This document shows, piece after piece, positions 18,198-27,507 of a DNA stretch of 58,193 nt. The stretch's first letter is position 1, and every line of letters begins with the position of its first letter. The notes under the pieces were generated by a model. The model had not been told where the DNA came from. It did no database searches and saw nothing but the letters and a program-made list of their open reading frames with translations. The position numbers were made by a program, and so were the translations under genes. This stretch comes from UBA2266 sp964406945 (GTDB lineage Bacteria; Planctomycetota; Phycisphaerae; Sedimentisphaerales; Anaerobacaceae): positions 1-58,193 of the forward strand of contig CAYOTO010000021.1 of assembly GCA_964406945.1 (NCBI GenBank). The letters run 5' to 3'.

Positions 18198-20720
18198 ATG
18201 AAAAGCTATAAGACGAGGAACGGACTCAAGGTGCACCAGATAAAACAAAACACACGTCTATCCAACACGGCTGTTCTCCTCACTGCAGGCGTTGTGATCG
18301 CAGGCATTCTGCTTCTACTGTCCCTTGCCGCCGCTGACGCCCTGCTCGAAGGCTGGCGTCTCAACTACGAAGTCCTGCATGCCGTGATCGAAACCCTCGG
18401 CTGCATGATGGCCCTGGGCATCGCCGCGTTTCTCGTAATGAGGCAGAACCGCGAAGAAAACGCGTACATGATGCCGCTGGCCTGTTCCGTGCTGATCATG
18501 GGAATCCTCGATGCGTTTCACGCATGCCTGTCCCCAAGTCCCGAGTTCTTCGCACTGAGAACTTTCGCCCAGTTTTCCGGAGCACTGATTCTCATACTCC
18601 TGTGGTTGCCGCCGCGATTCATACCACAACGCATATTCGACACCCTGCCAAGAATCGTAACCGCCGCCGCCGGACTGTTCGCCATAGTCTCGCTGATATT
18701 CCCCGAAATACTGCCCGTCATGCAGACCCGGACCGGACCGACCGAACTTGCACAGACTTTCAACTTCGCCGCCGGAATTCTCTTTCTCGCAGCCGTCGGA
18801 TTTTTCGTCTGCCGCGCCAGAATAGACAGCACAAACGCATCCTTCCTCTTCGCCGTATTCGCTCTTATGTTCGCGATCACCGGAATGGCCTCGGCGTTCT
18901 CCGAACCGTTCGGCGCCTCATGGTGGCTGCTGCACATGCTCAGACTCACAGCATACGCCGCGGGCTTTCGCTACGTAGCTCTCAGCAGCACCTTCGAATT
19001 CGTTCGACTCGCCACCAGCGAGCACACGATCAAAAAACTGGCCGCCCTGGTCGCCTCGTCGCACGATGCGATCATAGGACAGACGCTCGACGGAACCATA
19101 AACACCTGGAACGCCGGTGCGTCCAACACGTTCGGATACGAACCCGGAGAGGTCGAAGGCGCATCCATCTCCATACTCGTTCCGCTCACAAGAGCCGCCG
19201 AGCTGTGCGAACTGACCGAACGCGTTAAAAACGGTGAGAACATCGAACAGTTCGAGACGCTCCGCAGAACAAAAGACGACCGGACCATCGACGTATCCCT
19301 GACCATGTCCCCGATAGTCGATCCCGATGGGAACCTCGAAGGCATCTCGACAATCGCTCGCGATATCACCGCACGCAAAAAGGCCGAAGAGGCGATATGC
19401 GCGGCCCGCGAACAGGCCGAGAAATCAAACCGCGAACTCGAAAAGCTCAACGAACAGCTCCAGGAAACCGCCAGACAGGCAAATGTCACGGCACGCGAAG
19501 CAATGGAAGCCAGCGAAACGAAAGGCCGCTTCCTTGCTAATATGAGCCACGAAATCCGCACCCCGATGAACGCTATCATCGGACTCAGCGAAGTCCTCTG
19601 CGAAGAAGAAGACCTCGCCTGCGACCATCGAAACCACGTCGAACTGATACACTCCAGCAGCAAAGACCTGCTCCAGCTCATCAACGACATACTCGACTTC
19701 TCCAAGATCGAAGCCGGAAAGCTGGACATCGAACGCATCGACTGCTCCCTTAAACAGATGGTCGAATCCATCGAGACCCTCATGCGACCGGCCGCTGCGA
19801 AAAAATCGCTTAATTTCGAAATATCCACAGCCGAAGATTTACCCGCCTCCGTCCACACCGACCCCGGCCGCGTGCGTCAATGCCTCATAAATCTCGTCGG
19901 AAACGCCATAAAATTCACCGAAACCGGATGCATCAGAATCAATGTATCCAAACGCATAACCGACGACCAACCCTACATCGTCTTCGAAGTCGAGGACACC
20001 GGAATCGGCATACCCCCCGAAAGACAGAAGATCATCTTCGACGCCTTCAGCCAGGCGGAATCGGACACAGCACGCAAGTACGGCGGAACCGGCCTGGGCC
20101 TGGCTGTAACAAAGCAGCTTACCGAACTGCTCGGAGGCGGACTCTCCCTGACCAGCACCGTCGGCGCCGGATCCACTTTCACAATGACCATACCCGCCGG
20201 ATCCTGTGCGACAAACACCACCATCGAACAGCATGACAGCCCCTCCCAAACCGCCCCCGACGAACTACCATCACTCGAACACACCAATTTCAACGGAAAC
20301 GTACTGGTCGCCGAAGACAGCAAAACAAATCAGATGCTCATCCGGCTCCTGCTCGAGAAGATCGGCCTCGACGTATGCATTGTCGAAAACGGCGACCAGG
20401 CCGTCGAGACCGCCCGAAGCAAAGAATTCGACCTGATCTTCATGGATATGTTCATGCCCGAGTTGGACGGCTACGAGGCCACCACAATACTCCGCGACGC
20501 CGGCCTTAAAACGCCGATAATCGCCCTGACCGCCGACGCGATGACCGGAGCCGAGCGAAAGTGTCTCGATGCCGGCTGCGATGCATATCTCACAAAGCCC
20601 ATCGACCGCGCAAAGCTACTGCAAATCGCCCGCAAGTACCTGCAGCCCGATTCCGACCGCGATGCCTCGAAACTCCAGCCCGTCGCCCGGGAAGATAATT
20701 ATTCCGAAAGCGACCGATAA
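18198..20720 (+). CDS. Hybrid sensor histidine kinase (MASE3-like, PAS, HisKA, HATPase, REC)
   Basis: 840 residues. Seven or eight hydrophobic helices over residues 25-265 (DAFHACLSP in the loop) resemble a MASE3-type membrane sensor. A PAS domain follows (SSHDAIIGQTLDGTINTWN), then a coiled coil, HisKA with SHEIRTPMN (His451), HATPase_c with N (LVGNAIKF), G1 (VEDTGIGIP) and G2 (GGTGLGLAV) boxes, and a C-terminal receiver with acceptor Asp750 (FMDMFMPELDG) and KP near 802. It likely autophosphorylates and passes phosphate to its own receiver. ATG 18198 directly follows a GTG; no strong ribosome binding site. Confidence 0.93.
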   Translation: MKSYKTRNGLKVHQIKQNTRLSNTAVLLTAGVVIAGILLLLSLAAADALLEGWRLNYEVLHAVIETLGCMMALGIAAFLVMRQNREENAYMMPLACSVLIMGILDAFHACLSPSPEFFALRTFAQFSGALILILLWLPPRFIPQRIFDTLPRIVTAAAGLFAIVSLIFPEILPVMQTRTGPTELAQTFNFAAGILFLAAVGFFVCRARIDSTNASFLFAVFALMFAITGMASAFSEPFGASWWLLHMLRLTAYAAGFRYVALSSTFEFVRLATSEHTIKKLAALVASSHDAIIGQTLDGTINTWNAGASNTFGYEPGEVEGASISILVPLTRAAELCELTERVKNGENIEQFETLRRTKDDRTIDVSLTMSPIVDPDGNLEGISTIARDITARKKAEEAICAAREQAEKSNRELEKLNEQLQETARQANVTAREAMEASETKGRFLANMSHEIRTPMNAIIGLSEVLCEEEDLACDHRNHVELIHSSSKDLLQLINDILDFSKIEAGKLDIERIDCSLKQMVESIETLMRPAAAKKSLNFEISTAEDLPASVHTDPGRVRQCLINLVGNAIKFTETGCIRINVSKRITDDQPYIVFEVEDTGIGIPPERQKIIFDAFSQAESDTARKYGGTGLGLAVTKQLTELLGGGLSLTSTVGAGSTFTMTIPAGSCATNTTIEQHDSPSQTAPDELPSLEHTNFNGNVLVAEDSKTNQMLIRLLLEKIGLDVCIVENGDQAVETARSKEFDLIFMDMFMPELDGYEATTILRDAGLKTPIIALTADAMTGAERKCLDAGCDAYLTKPIDRAKLLQIARKYLQPDSDRDASKLQPVAREDNYSESDR

Positions 20721-20871
20721 AACAACGCGCTCTGCGGCCAGACGCCACAAGACCCCGCCGGTCCTTAAAAATCAGGATTTTCGCTTGGCCTGTCACTCCT
20801 GTCGTTTGCTACCATAACCGCCCGAATTGCTGCAAAGTCGCAATTTCAATAACCGGACACGGAGATAATAG

Positions 20872-23463
20872 ATGCCCGCGGCATCGCTCGATCTGACAGG
20901 CAAATGGCGTTTCAAGGAATTTCCCTCCGCCGTAAGGCGAATGAGGGACCTCCAGGGCGACGACTGGCTCGACGCCGATATCCCGTCCTCCGTCTACACC
21001 AATCTCATCGACGCCGGCAGGATAGACCGCTCCTCGATTGACGCCGACCCCGAAGATTTCGCATGGGTAAGCGAAAAACCCTGGGTATACCGAAAAACCT
21101 TCGATGTCCCTGACTCGATGCTTGAATGCGACCGTATCGACCTGGTATTCGAAGGCCTCGATACAATCGCCAGTATCTGGCTCAATGACAAACTGCTCGC
21201 CCGAACCGACAACATGTTCGTCCCCCACCGCTTTGAAGTCACTGCATTGCTGCACAGCGGCCCCAACTCCCTCATGGTCAAATTCGACCCTGCCGTCCCG
21301 CACGCCCGAAAACTCATGGACCGCTACACCACTTTCACCGAATCCGACTTCAACAACCCCTACCGCGTCTACATCCGCAAAGCCCAGTACCAGTTCGGCT
21401 GGGACTTCTCGCCCACCCTGCCCGGCTGCGGAATCTGGCGACCGGTCTGGCTCCGGGCCTTCGACTCGGCACGCCTCGCAGATGTACATGTCCGCACAAT
21501 CGAATGCAACAGTCGCTATGCCGATGTCAGAATCGCCGTCAGAACCGAATCCCTCAAACAATCGAACTGCACGTGCAAACTTCATCTGACCGGCCCCGAC
21601 TACGAACACTCCTGCAAATTCGAATTCGCCCCGGATCACGATTTCCATTCGACCGTCCTGCGAATCGAAAAACCCGAACTCTGGTGGCCCGCCGGCTGCG
21701 GCCCGCAAAACCTCTATGACCTCGACGTGCGACTGTTCGATAACAACCGGTGCGTAGACTCTCTTAACAAGCGGGTAGGAATTCGCACCATAAAGCTGGA
21801 CAGATCGGCGCCCCGACTCAGACGCCGTCACAACCGCCGCTTCCGCTTCATCGTCAACAACCAGCCCGTCTACATTAAAGGCGCCAACTGGGTCCCCGCC
21901 TCCGTATTCGCCGGCTCAGTCAACGAAAAAGACTACCGCTGCCTCCTCGGCGCCGCCCGCAACGCCAATTTCAACATGCTCAGAGTCTGGGGCGGCGGCT
22001 ACTACGAATCGGACGCCTTCTACGAAATCTGCAGCGAACTCGGCATAATGGTATGGCAGGATTTCATGTTCGCCTGCGGCTATTACCCAGACCGAAACTG
22101 GTTCATGACCAGAATCGAGACCGAAGCAAAAACGATAATCAAACGCCTCCGCAGTCGACCCTGCCTCGCTGTCTGGTGCGGCAACAACGAGATCGACTGG
22201 CTCCATTCCGCCGGACTCCTCGGCAAGGGACGCAAATTCCACGGCAAAGATATCTACCACAAACTGCTGCCCTCCCTCGTCGCACGCCTCGACCCCGATA
22301 CCGCCTACATCCCGACCACACCCCTCGGCCGCGAAACACTTGCGACCGACCCCGACGCACTCGACTCACAGAATACGCGAATCGCCGACGACCGCCGCCG
22401 CAACGGAAAACCATCCGCCCCTCTCGCAGCACACCGCTGGGACGTCTGGTCCGGCCACAAACCAGTCGACGCCTACCTTGCCGAACCCGGACGCATACCT
22501 CCTTTCGTCACCGAATTCGGCTTCCAATCCCTCCCCGATCTCGACACACTGCGCACCTTCTGCAAACACGAGCCTGTCTTCGCCTCGGACCGCTCTATTG
22601 AAAAACACAATTACCAAATCCACGGCCCGGCGAGACTCTACCGCTACACCTTCGAACTTTTTGCGCCGACCGCCGACCCGCGACGACTCGTCTATCTCTC
22701 ACAGCTCACACAGGCCCGCGCCGTCAAAACCTATGTCGAATTCCTACGGGCCAATCGCGGCGCCAACAACGGCGTCATGTTCTGGCAGTTCAACGAGCCG
22801 GCACCCGCGATAAGCTGGTCCGCCGTAGACCACCGCAAACATCCCAAAGCCCTTTACTACTACGGGCGCAGATTCTACGCCCCGGTTCTCGTGACCGCAC
22901 TGCCGCGAGTCGAACCCGACCTCGTCTCAATGCCAACCCTGCACCCAACCGCCGCTGTCGCCGTAAACGACAGCCCCGAACCTGTCACCGGAACTCTTAA
23001 CTGCACTCTCCTGAATCTTACCGGCGATGAGATGGACCGCATTTCGCTGCCCCTGTCGATGCAGCCCTTCAGTACCTCATCGACCGTTAAACTCTCGCGC
23101 GACTTCCACGCCCCGGCCGATCCCACCCAATGCGCTCTGCATCTACTGCTCGAAAACAACGGCCGCACTATCGCAGAAAACCTCCTCCTCTACGCCCCCG
23201 ATAAGCACGTCCCCCTGCCGAAACCTCGAATCCAAACCCAAGTCAAGCGGATATCCCAAGAGACCTGGCAAGTCCGGCTCTCTTCCGACGTCATCGTCAA
23301 GGACCTCCATATATCAACCGACCGCCCCGCAAGCCTCAGCGACAATTACCTCGACATCATACCATCCCGTCCCAGAACCCTCGAAATCGCCTGCGAGGCG
23401 GATCAGGTCAACAAACCACCGAAACTGCAATTGACCTGCACCGCCTCTCACTTAGAAAGATAG
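20872..23463 (+). CDS. GH2 beta-mannosidase
   Basis: 863 residues, the usual length. A sugar-binding domain (LVFEGLDTIASIWLNDKLL), an Ig-like domain and a TIM barrel are in family order. Conserved features are VRVWGGGYYE-like LRVWGGGYYE, the acid/base Glu440 in WCGNNE and the nucleophile Glu548 in FVTEFGFQS. No signal peptide, so it should act in the cytoplasm on imported manno-oligosaccharides. GGAG 7 nt before the ATG supports the start. It follows the sensor kinase by 151 bp. Confidence 0.93.
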   Translation: MPAASLDLTGKWRFKEFPSAVRRMRDLQGDDWLDADIPSSVYTNLIDAGRIDRSSIDADPEDFAWVSEKPWVYRKTFDVPDSMLECDRIDLVFEGLDTIASIWLNDKLLARTDNMFVPHRFEVTALLHSGPNSLMVKFDPAVPHARKLMDRYTTFTESDFNNPYRVYIRKAQYQFGWDFSPTLPGCGIWRPVWLRAFDSARLADVHVRTIECNSRYADVRIAVRTESLKQSNCTCKLHLTGPDYEHSCKFEFAPDHDFHSTVLRIEKPELWWPAGCGPQNLYDLDVRLFDNNRCVDSLNKRVGIRTIKLDRSAPRLRRRHNRRFRFIVNNQPVYIKGANWVPASVFAGSVNEKDYRCLLGAARNANFNMLRVWGGGYYESDAFYEICSELGIMVWQDFMFACGYYPDRNWFMTRIETEAKTIIKRLRSRPCLAVWCGNNEIDWLHSAGLLGKGRKFHGKDIYHKLLPSLVARLDPDTAYIPTTPLGRETLATDPDALDSQNTRIADDRRRNGKPSAPLAAHRWDVWSGHKPVDAYLAEPGRIPPFVTEFGFQSLPDLDTLRTFCKHEPVFASDRSIEKHNYQIHGPARLYRYTFELFAPTADPRRLVYLSQLTQARAVKTYVEFLRANRGANNGVMFWQFNEPAPAISWSAVDHRKHPKALYYYGRRFYAPVLVTALPRVEPDLVSMPTLHPTAAVAVNDSPEPVTGTLNCTLLNLTGDEMDRISLPLSMQPFSTSSTVKLSRDFHAPADPTQCALHLLLENNGRTIAENLLLYAPDKHVPLPKPRIQTQVKRISQETWQVRLSSDVIVKDLHISTDRPASLSDNYLDIIPSRPRTLEIACEADQVNKPPKLQLTCTASHLER

Positions 23464-23658
23464 CGGAACGATTGTTTCCGGCGGATCCAGCGGTCGCCCG
23501 ACAAAGTGCGTACCTTACTCGTATCCGCTTTTTTTCCGGTGGTGTACGGCAAAATAGCCTGATCGAAGGCCCGGTAGCGGAAATTACATTTGTTCTCATG
23601 CCGGCAATTTTTCGCTAATCCAATTGACAAACCCCCGCCCCGGTGCTAGGAAGAACCC

Positions 23659-23952
23659 ATGACAAGCAACCGAAAATCCGCAACGCTGGGCAACATCGGC
23701 GCCAGCCTGCTAGGCCTTGCAGCCCTGGCGATACTGATTCTGTTCCTCGCCCCGCCCGGTGGCTGAGGAAATCCCCTCCCGGTCCTTGTAGGACTGCTCG
23801 CAACCGCATGCGCCTTTGCAGCCTTCGTCGTAGGCATCGTCGGTATAGTTCTCGACAAATCCAAATGGCTCGCGATAGCGGTAACCGCCGTCACCGCCAT
23901 CCTGATCGCCGCCTCATTTGTCACAATTGCCGTAACCGCCTACTGCAACTGA
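23659..23952 (+). pseudogene. Three-helix small membrane protein interrupted by an in-frame TGA
   Basis: ATG 23659 has AGGA seven nt upstream. Codons 1-35 encode a polar N-terminus and one membrane helix ending APPGG; codon 36 (23764-23766) is TGA. The same frame then stays open for 61 more codons, giving GNPLPVLVGLLATACAF and two further membrane helices, and ends in TGA at 23950-23952, directly abutting the stop of the convergent gene. Composition and codon use do not change across the TGA. It may be a nonsense mutation or base error (TGG to TGA would restore Trp), or a recoded TGA. Family unknown. Confidence 0.65.
23780..23796 (+). promoter_or_regulatory. Hairpin downstream of the in-frame TGA (SECIS-like geometry)
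   Basis: CGGTCCT pairs with AGGACTG (7 bp, one G-U) around a TGT loop. The loop begins 20 nt after the TGA and has G as its second base, which is compatible with the loose bacterial SECIS pattern. Such small hairpins also arise by chance. Confidence 0.25.
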
Positions 23953-26094
23953 TTAATAGAGCCCCTCGGCCTCCATCTGCATCATGTACTCCTGCATCGC
24001 CGGGTCGTAAGCGGGAGTCGTACGCTGCTTCGAGCCGCCCGATGCGTTGGTCCCACGGTCTCTCAAAGGCTCGACAGGAATCAACTGCTTGCGCTGGACT
24101 CTTGCCTGGGCCAACTGCATATCCCGCGACCAGTAACTCGTCCCTACCGGCATCCGGTCGATATCGGCGCCGTCGAAGCTGTAAAGCATGTCGAAATAAC
24201 GACGCTGCCGCATGTTCGGCCCCGTAGTCCAGTCGCTTACCTGGACCACATCCACCATCACGGCGCCCGTGTCGTAATCTATCACGTCAGGATCGCTCAG
24301 CCGGCTGACGTCATTCTCCATTATCCCCTCATACTCTCCATAATACCCGCCCCCGCCGCGACCGCTGGTGGCGCCCAGACCGCCGGGAGTAACCGGCGTG
24401 GTCCTACCGTAGCCACCGTATTGACTCTCCATCTCGTCGAGCATCGACCGCCGCCTGTCGCGCTCGACCTCCACTTCCTCGCCGATTGACTCGCCCTGGC
24501 GAACCTTGAACATCTCGCTCCGCCAGTAGCCCATATAATACTTGGCCACCTGAACCGAAACGCTCTTGTCCGCCTGCTGCACGTCCATCGCGAACAGATA
24601 AACTCTTTGCGGTATCTCCACCGGTTCGCTAACGTCGGAATAGCCGCTCCAGAGCAGAACCTCGTCCTTCTTGTCCGCGTCCTGCTCGCTGAACTGATTC
24701 GTACCGGCTATCGGATTGAATACGCCGACACGGATTCTGTACTGATACGTATTGCCCGGCTCGACCGTGTCGTCGTGTGCCCAGAAGATCAGATTCTCTT
24801 CAACCTTCCGAAAGTCCGTGAACGGATTGATAAGCTTGCTGTTGTACTCCGTTCGAAGACTCGCCATCGTCGGCTTCGATGATTCCTGACGGTTCAGCAG
24901 TGTGCTCGTCGTAGTCCGCGTTTCGTTCGTCCGCGAAGTATCCCGTCTGTCCCGCCTGTTGGTCCGGTCGGTCCGGTCCCGCCGACCGCCGGTTCTTCCC
25001 CGCTGGGTGTCGCGCCTGTCGTATCCGCCCGTTCCCCGCCGCCTTCTGTCGCGTCCGCCGGTGGCGCTATAATCGCCTTCGCCGTAGCCGCCGTAAATAT
25101 CGTCGGTCCGCCCACGCCCGCTTGAAAGACGCTCCCTGAGTTCACGCTCTTTCTGACGCTGCTCGATCTCCTCTTCTTTGGCCTCGCGCCGCTCTTCCCG
25201 CAACTCTTGTTCCATCAACGACGCAAACTGTTTGTGAATCCGAGGCGGCAGCCATTCCTCCCGCGCCGAGGCAATATCGTAACTCGGCGGTTGAAGAAGA
25301 TCCGCCTGAACCGCCATATCCTGGTACTGAAGCATCCGCACCTTCAAACCGCCAGGCGGAAGATTCTCCACATCCTCGATAATCTCAAACAATTCGGCCC
25401 TGTGATCTATCTTCGCACGAGGCACTCTCGTCCAGTCGCTCCAGCTCCCGTTGGCCCGCAATTGTCGCCGCTCAAGCTCGACCGCACCGAATATCGGCCG
25501 GGCCAGACACGGATCACGCCAGTCCAACTGAACCATGTCCCCCGCGAAACTCTCGTAAAACTCTTTGTGAAGCCGAACCAGATCAATATCGCCCTGCACC
25601 GTTACGAAATCAATATCGTTGGGCTCGACCTTCGCGTCCTTGTAAGGCGTATCCACGAGCGGCCCGTCCTCAGGCACATAGGCCACCGCACGGAAGTGCT
25701 CGGCCGCAACACCGTTCACGTCCGGTATCTTCGGAAGCTTGTATTCGCGACCGGCGATCATATCCGCCGACGTCGTCTTCGGAATAGGCGGCGCCACCTT
25801 CGTATTGACTCCCGTCAGGGAACACTGATAAAGCTTCGCCAGCCTCGCGAGAACCGGCTCACAGGGGTCTATCGGATCGGCCGGTTGATTCAATTCGCCT
25901 TCCAACTGATCCTGGACCTCCTTGCTTATGGCCCGATCAATACTGCCCGGACCGTACATCTTGCCCTTGTACTCGACGCGGTTCGGACTCCACGCAACCC
26001 TCGTGGCCAGAAGCCAAAGGCAAATCAGTCCGACGATCACTAGGACTATCTTCTCGGCGTGATTCTCTAAAAACCCCAGTATTTTTGCACCCAT
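23953..26094 (-). CDS. Membrane-anchored protein of the pilM operon, RG-rich
   Basis: 713 residues, third gene of the operon. One N-terminal membrane helix (IVLVIVGLICLWLLATRV) is followed by a periplasmic region. A Glu/Arg coiled stretch (about 310-335) precedes an RG/RD-rich low-complexity segment (about 335-400), then a beta-rich domain (NTYQYRIRVGVFNP) and a Gly/Tyr-rich C-terminus. No named family recognised; it may be the third inner-membrane component of a PVC-type pilus or secretion platform. AGGA lies 10 nt before the ATG. Confidence 0.7.
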   Translation of the reverse strand: MGAKILGFLENHAEKIVLVIVGLICLWLLATRVAWSPNRVEYKGKMYGPGSIDRAISKEVQDQLEGELNQPADPIDPCEPVLARLAKLYQCSLTGVNTKVAPPIPKTTSADMIAGREYKLPKIPDVNGVAAEHFRAVAYVPEDGPLVDTPYKDAKVEPNDIDFVTVQGDIDLVRLHKEFYESFAGDMVQLDWRDPCLARPIFGAVELERRQLRANGSWSDWTRVPRAKIDHRAELFEIIEDVENLPPGGLKVRMLQYQDMAVQADLLQPPSYDIASAREEWLPPRIHKQFASLMEQELREERREAKEEEIEQRQKERELRERLSSGRGRTDDIYGGYGEGDYSATGGRDRRRRGTGGYDRRDTQRGRTGGRRDRTDRTNRRDRRDTSRTNETRTTTSTLLNRQESSKPTMASLRTEYNSKLINPFTDFRKVEENLIFWAHDDTVEPGNTYQYRIRVGVFNPIAGTNQFSEQDADKKDEVLLWSGYSDVSEPVEIPQRVYLFAMDVQQADKSVSVQVAKYYMGYWRSEMFKVRQGESIGEEVEVERDRRRSMLDEMESQYGGYGRTTPVTPGGLGATSGRGGGGYYGEYEGIMENDVSRLSDPDVIDYDTGAVMVDVVQVSDWTTGPNMRQRRYFDMLYSFDGADIDRMPVGTSYWSRDMQLAQARVQRKQLIPVEPLRDRGTNASGGSKQRTTPAYDPAMQEYMMQMEAEGLY

Positions 26095-26155
26095 GATCCG
26101 TTATTCCTGAATTTCTGCGTTTCTTCCGGCCGTGCGGATTAAGTCCGGCATATAT

Positions 26156-27457
26156 CTAGTTTTCTTCGACCCCGGCAAGCTCGTCTTTAACCTGTTGAGG
26201 CTTGACCGTGTCGTACGCGGCTTTGTTGAACAGATACTCACAAATCAGATTCAACTCGGCCACCGCGTTGGGACCGTAACGATAAAGAAAATGATCTGCA
26301 TCCTGGGTATCGATCGCCGTGATGGTGCTCTCGAGAATGCTGATCTGGTTGTGTACGTATTTCTCGGCGGGCGATTGGCCGTCCCAGCCCTTGAAAATAT
26401 GTTCCTTGCCGCTGCACAGCGCCGCCTCGAAAGACTGAACCGCATCGGCGTTAACAATTACCGACAAGTTAAACTGAACCACGTCCCAGTCCTCGTTGGT
26501 CAGCCTGCCCGTGCACGGGTCGGTAAGGGCGTTTTCCAGAGAAGTGACGTACTTCGGGACGTTGTCCTCGCTGTTGCGTGATCGGGACCTTCGGCCGCCG
26601 CGCGGACGGCGTCTTTCTTTCAAAACAAAGCTCGCATGCATCAATCTCTTTGCCGGAGCATCGAGCACCGAAGTAGAATCGGCGTTAACCTGCTCAACCG
26701 TCGTCAGCACGTCCTCGATAATCCAATACGCCAACTGATGATACCACGTCGACTTCAGTGCATCGTCCAGCCCCGTATATTCGAACTGGCCCCAGAAATC
26801 GTAACCCGTTATATCCTCCACCGTCGCGTAAAAACCGGCCCCTTCGGCCCGTTCGGTGCATACCAGATCGATGATCGTCATATCTGTCTCGCTCAGACGA
26901 CCGAGCCTGCCGGACAAACCACGGCCGAACCCGCTCGGAAGCCGGTAACTCATGCCCCCGCCGTAATAGCCTCTGCGCCGTGTGCCCGATGTCTTCGCCT
27001 GCTCCAGATGGGTCTTTATCTCCGCTTCCGTCGGAGCATTCGTAGACTTGAGCCCCGCCAGCATCGCATCGATGCCCCCGCGATAGGCCTGGGCATACTG
27101 CTCGAAAACGAGCTGCGACGTACCCGGCGGCTCCGGAAATATCCTGTAACTCAGAAGTTCCCGCTGCGTCGTCTGAAGGGCCATTTGTGCCGCCTGATTG
27201 GCGTCCTGAGCGAAAGACTCCTGCGCCTTGGCCACCTCCTGCCACTGATCCTCGGGGACCGCCTCGATACTTCCGATACGCCTTCCCACGCTGACGCTTT
27301 CCTGCTGGATCTGCTCACGGATACGCCCGCTCATGATTTGAGCCGGTATGAACAGTATAATACCCACCAGAGCGATTACGATCGGCGTCATCAATCCCGA
27401 GGTGTTCTTGAAGGCCTTGATCTTCTCGACTATCGTTTTGAAATCGGGTGTATTCAT
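26156..27457 (-). CDS. Membrane protein of the pilM operon (PilN/O or Amuc_1100-like)
   Basis: 433 residues. A single membrane helix near the N-terminus (IVIALVGIILFIPAQI) is followed by a coiled region and an alpha/beta domain, the layout of PilN/PilO and of the Akkermansia Amuc_1100 protein, which also sits beside a PilM-like gene. The middle has an RG-rich stretch (RRRGYYGGG) and a basic patch (RRPRGGRRSRSR). The match to these families is by architecture and context, not clear sequence identity. Confidence 0.65.
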   Translation of the reverse strand: MNTPDFKTIVEKIKAFKNTSGLMTPIVIALVGIILFIPAQIMSGRIREQIQQESVSVGRRIGSIEAVPEDQWQEVAKAQESFAQDANQAAQMALQTTQRELLSYRIFPEPPGTSQLVFEQYAQAYRGGIDAMLAGLKSTNAPTEAEIKTHLEQAKTSGTRRRGYYGGGMSYRLPSGFGRGLSGRLGRLSETDMTIIDLVCTERAEGAGFYATVEDITGYDFWGQFEYTGLDDALKSTWYHQLAYWIIEDVLTTVEQVNADSTSVLDAPAKRLMHASFVLKERRRPRGGRRSRSRNSEDNVPKYVTSLENALTDPCTGRLTNEDWDVVQFNLSVIVNADAVQSFEAALCSGKEHIFKGWDGQSPAEKYVHNQISILESTITAIDTQDADHFLYRYGPNAVAELNLICEYLFNKAAYDTVKPQQVKDELAGVEEN

Positions 27458-27507
27458 TTCTGGAACTCGCTATTCTTTCTTTTCATACGCCGGGCAGTCG
27501 GACCTGA

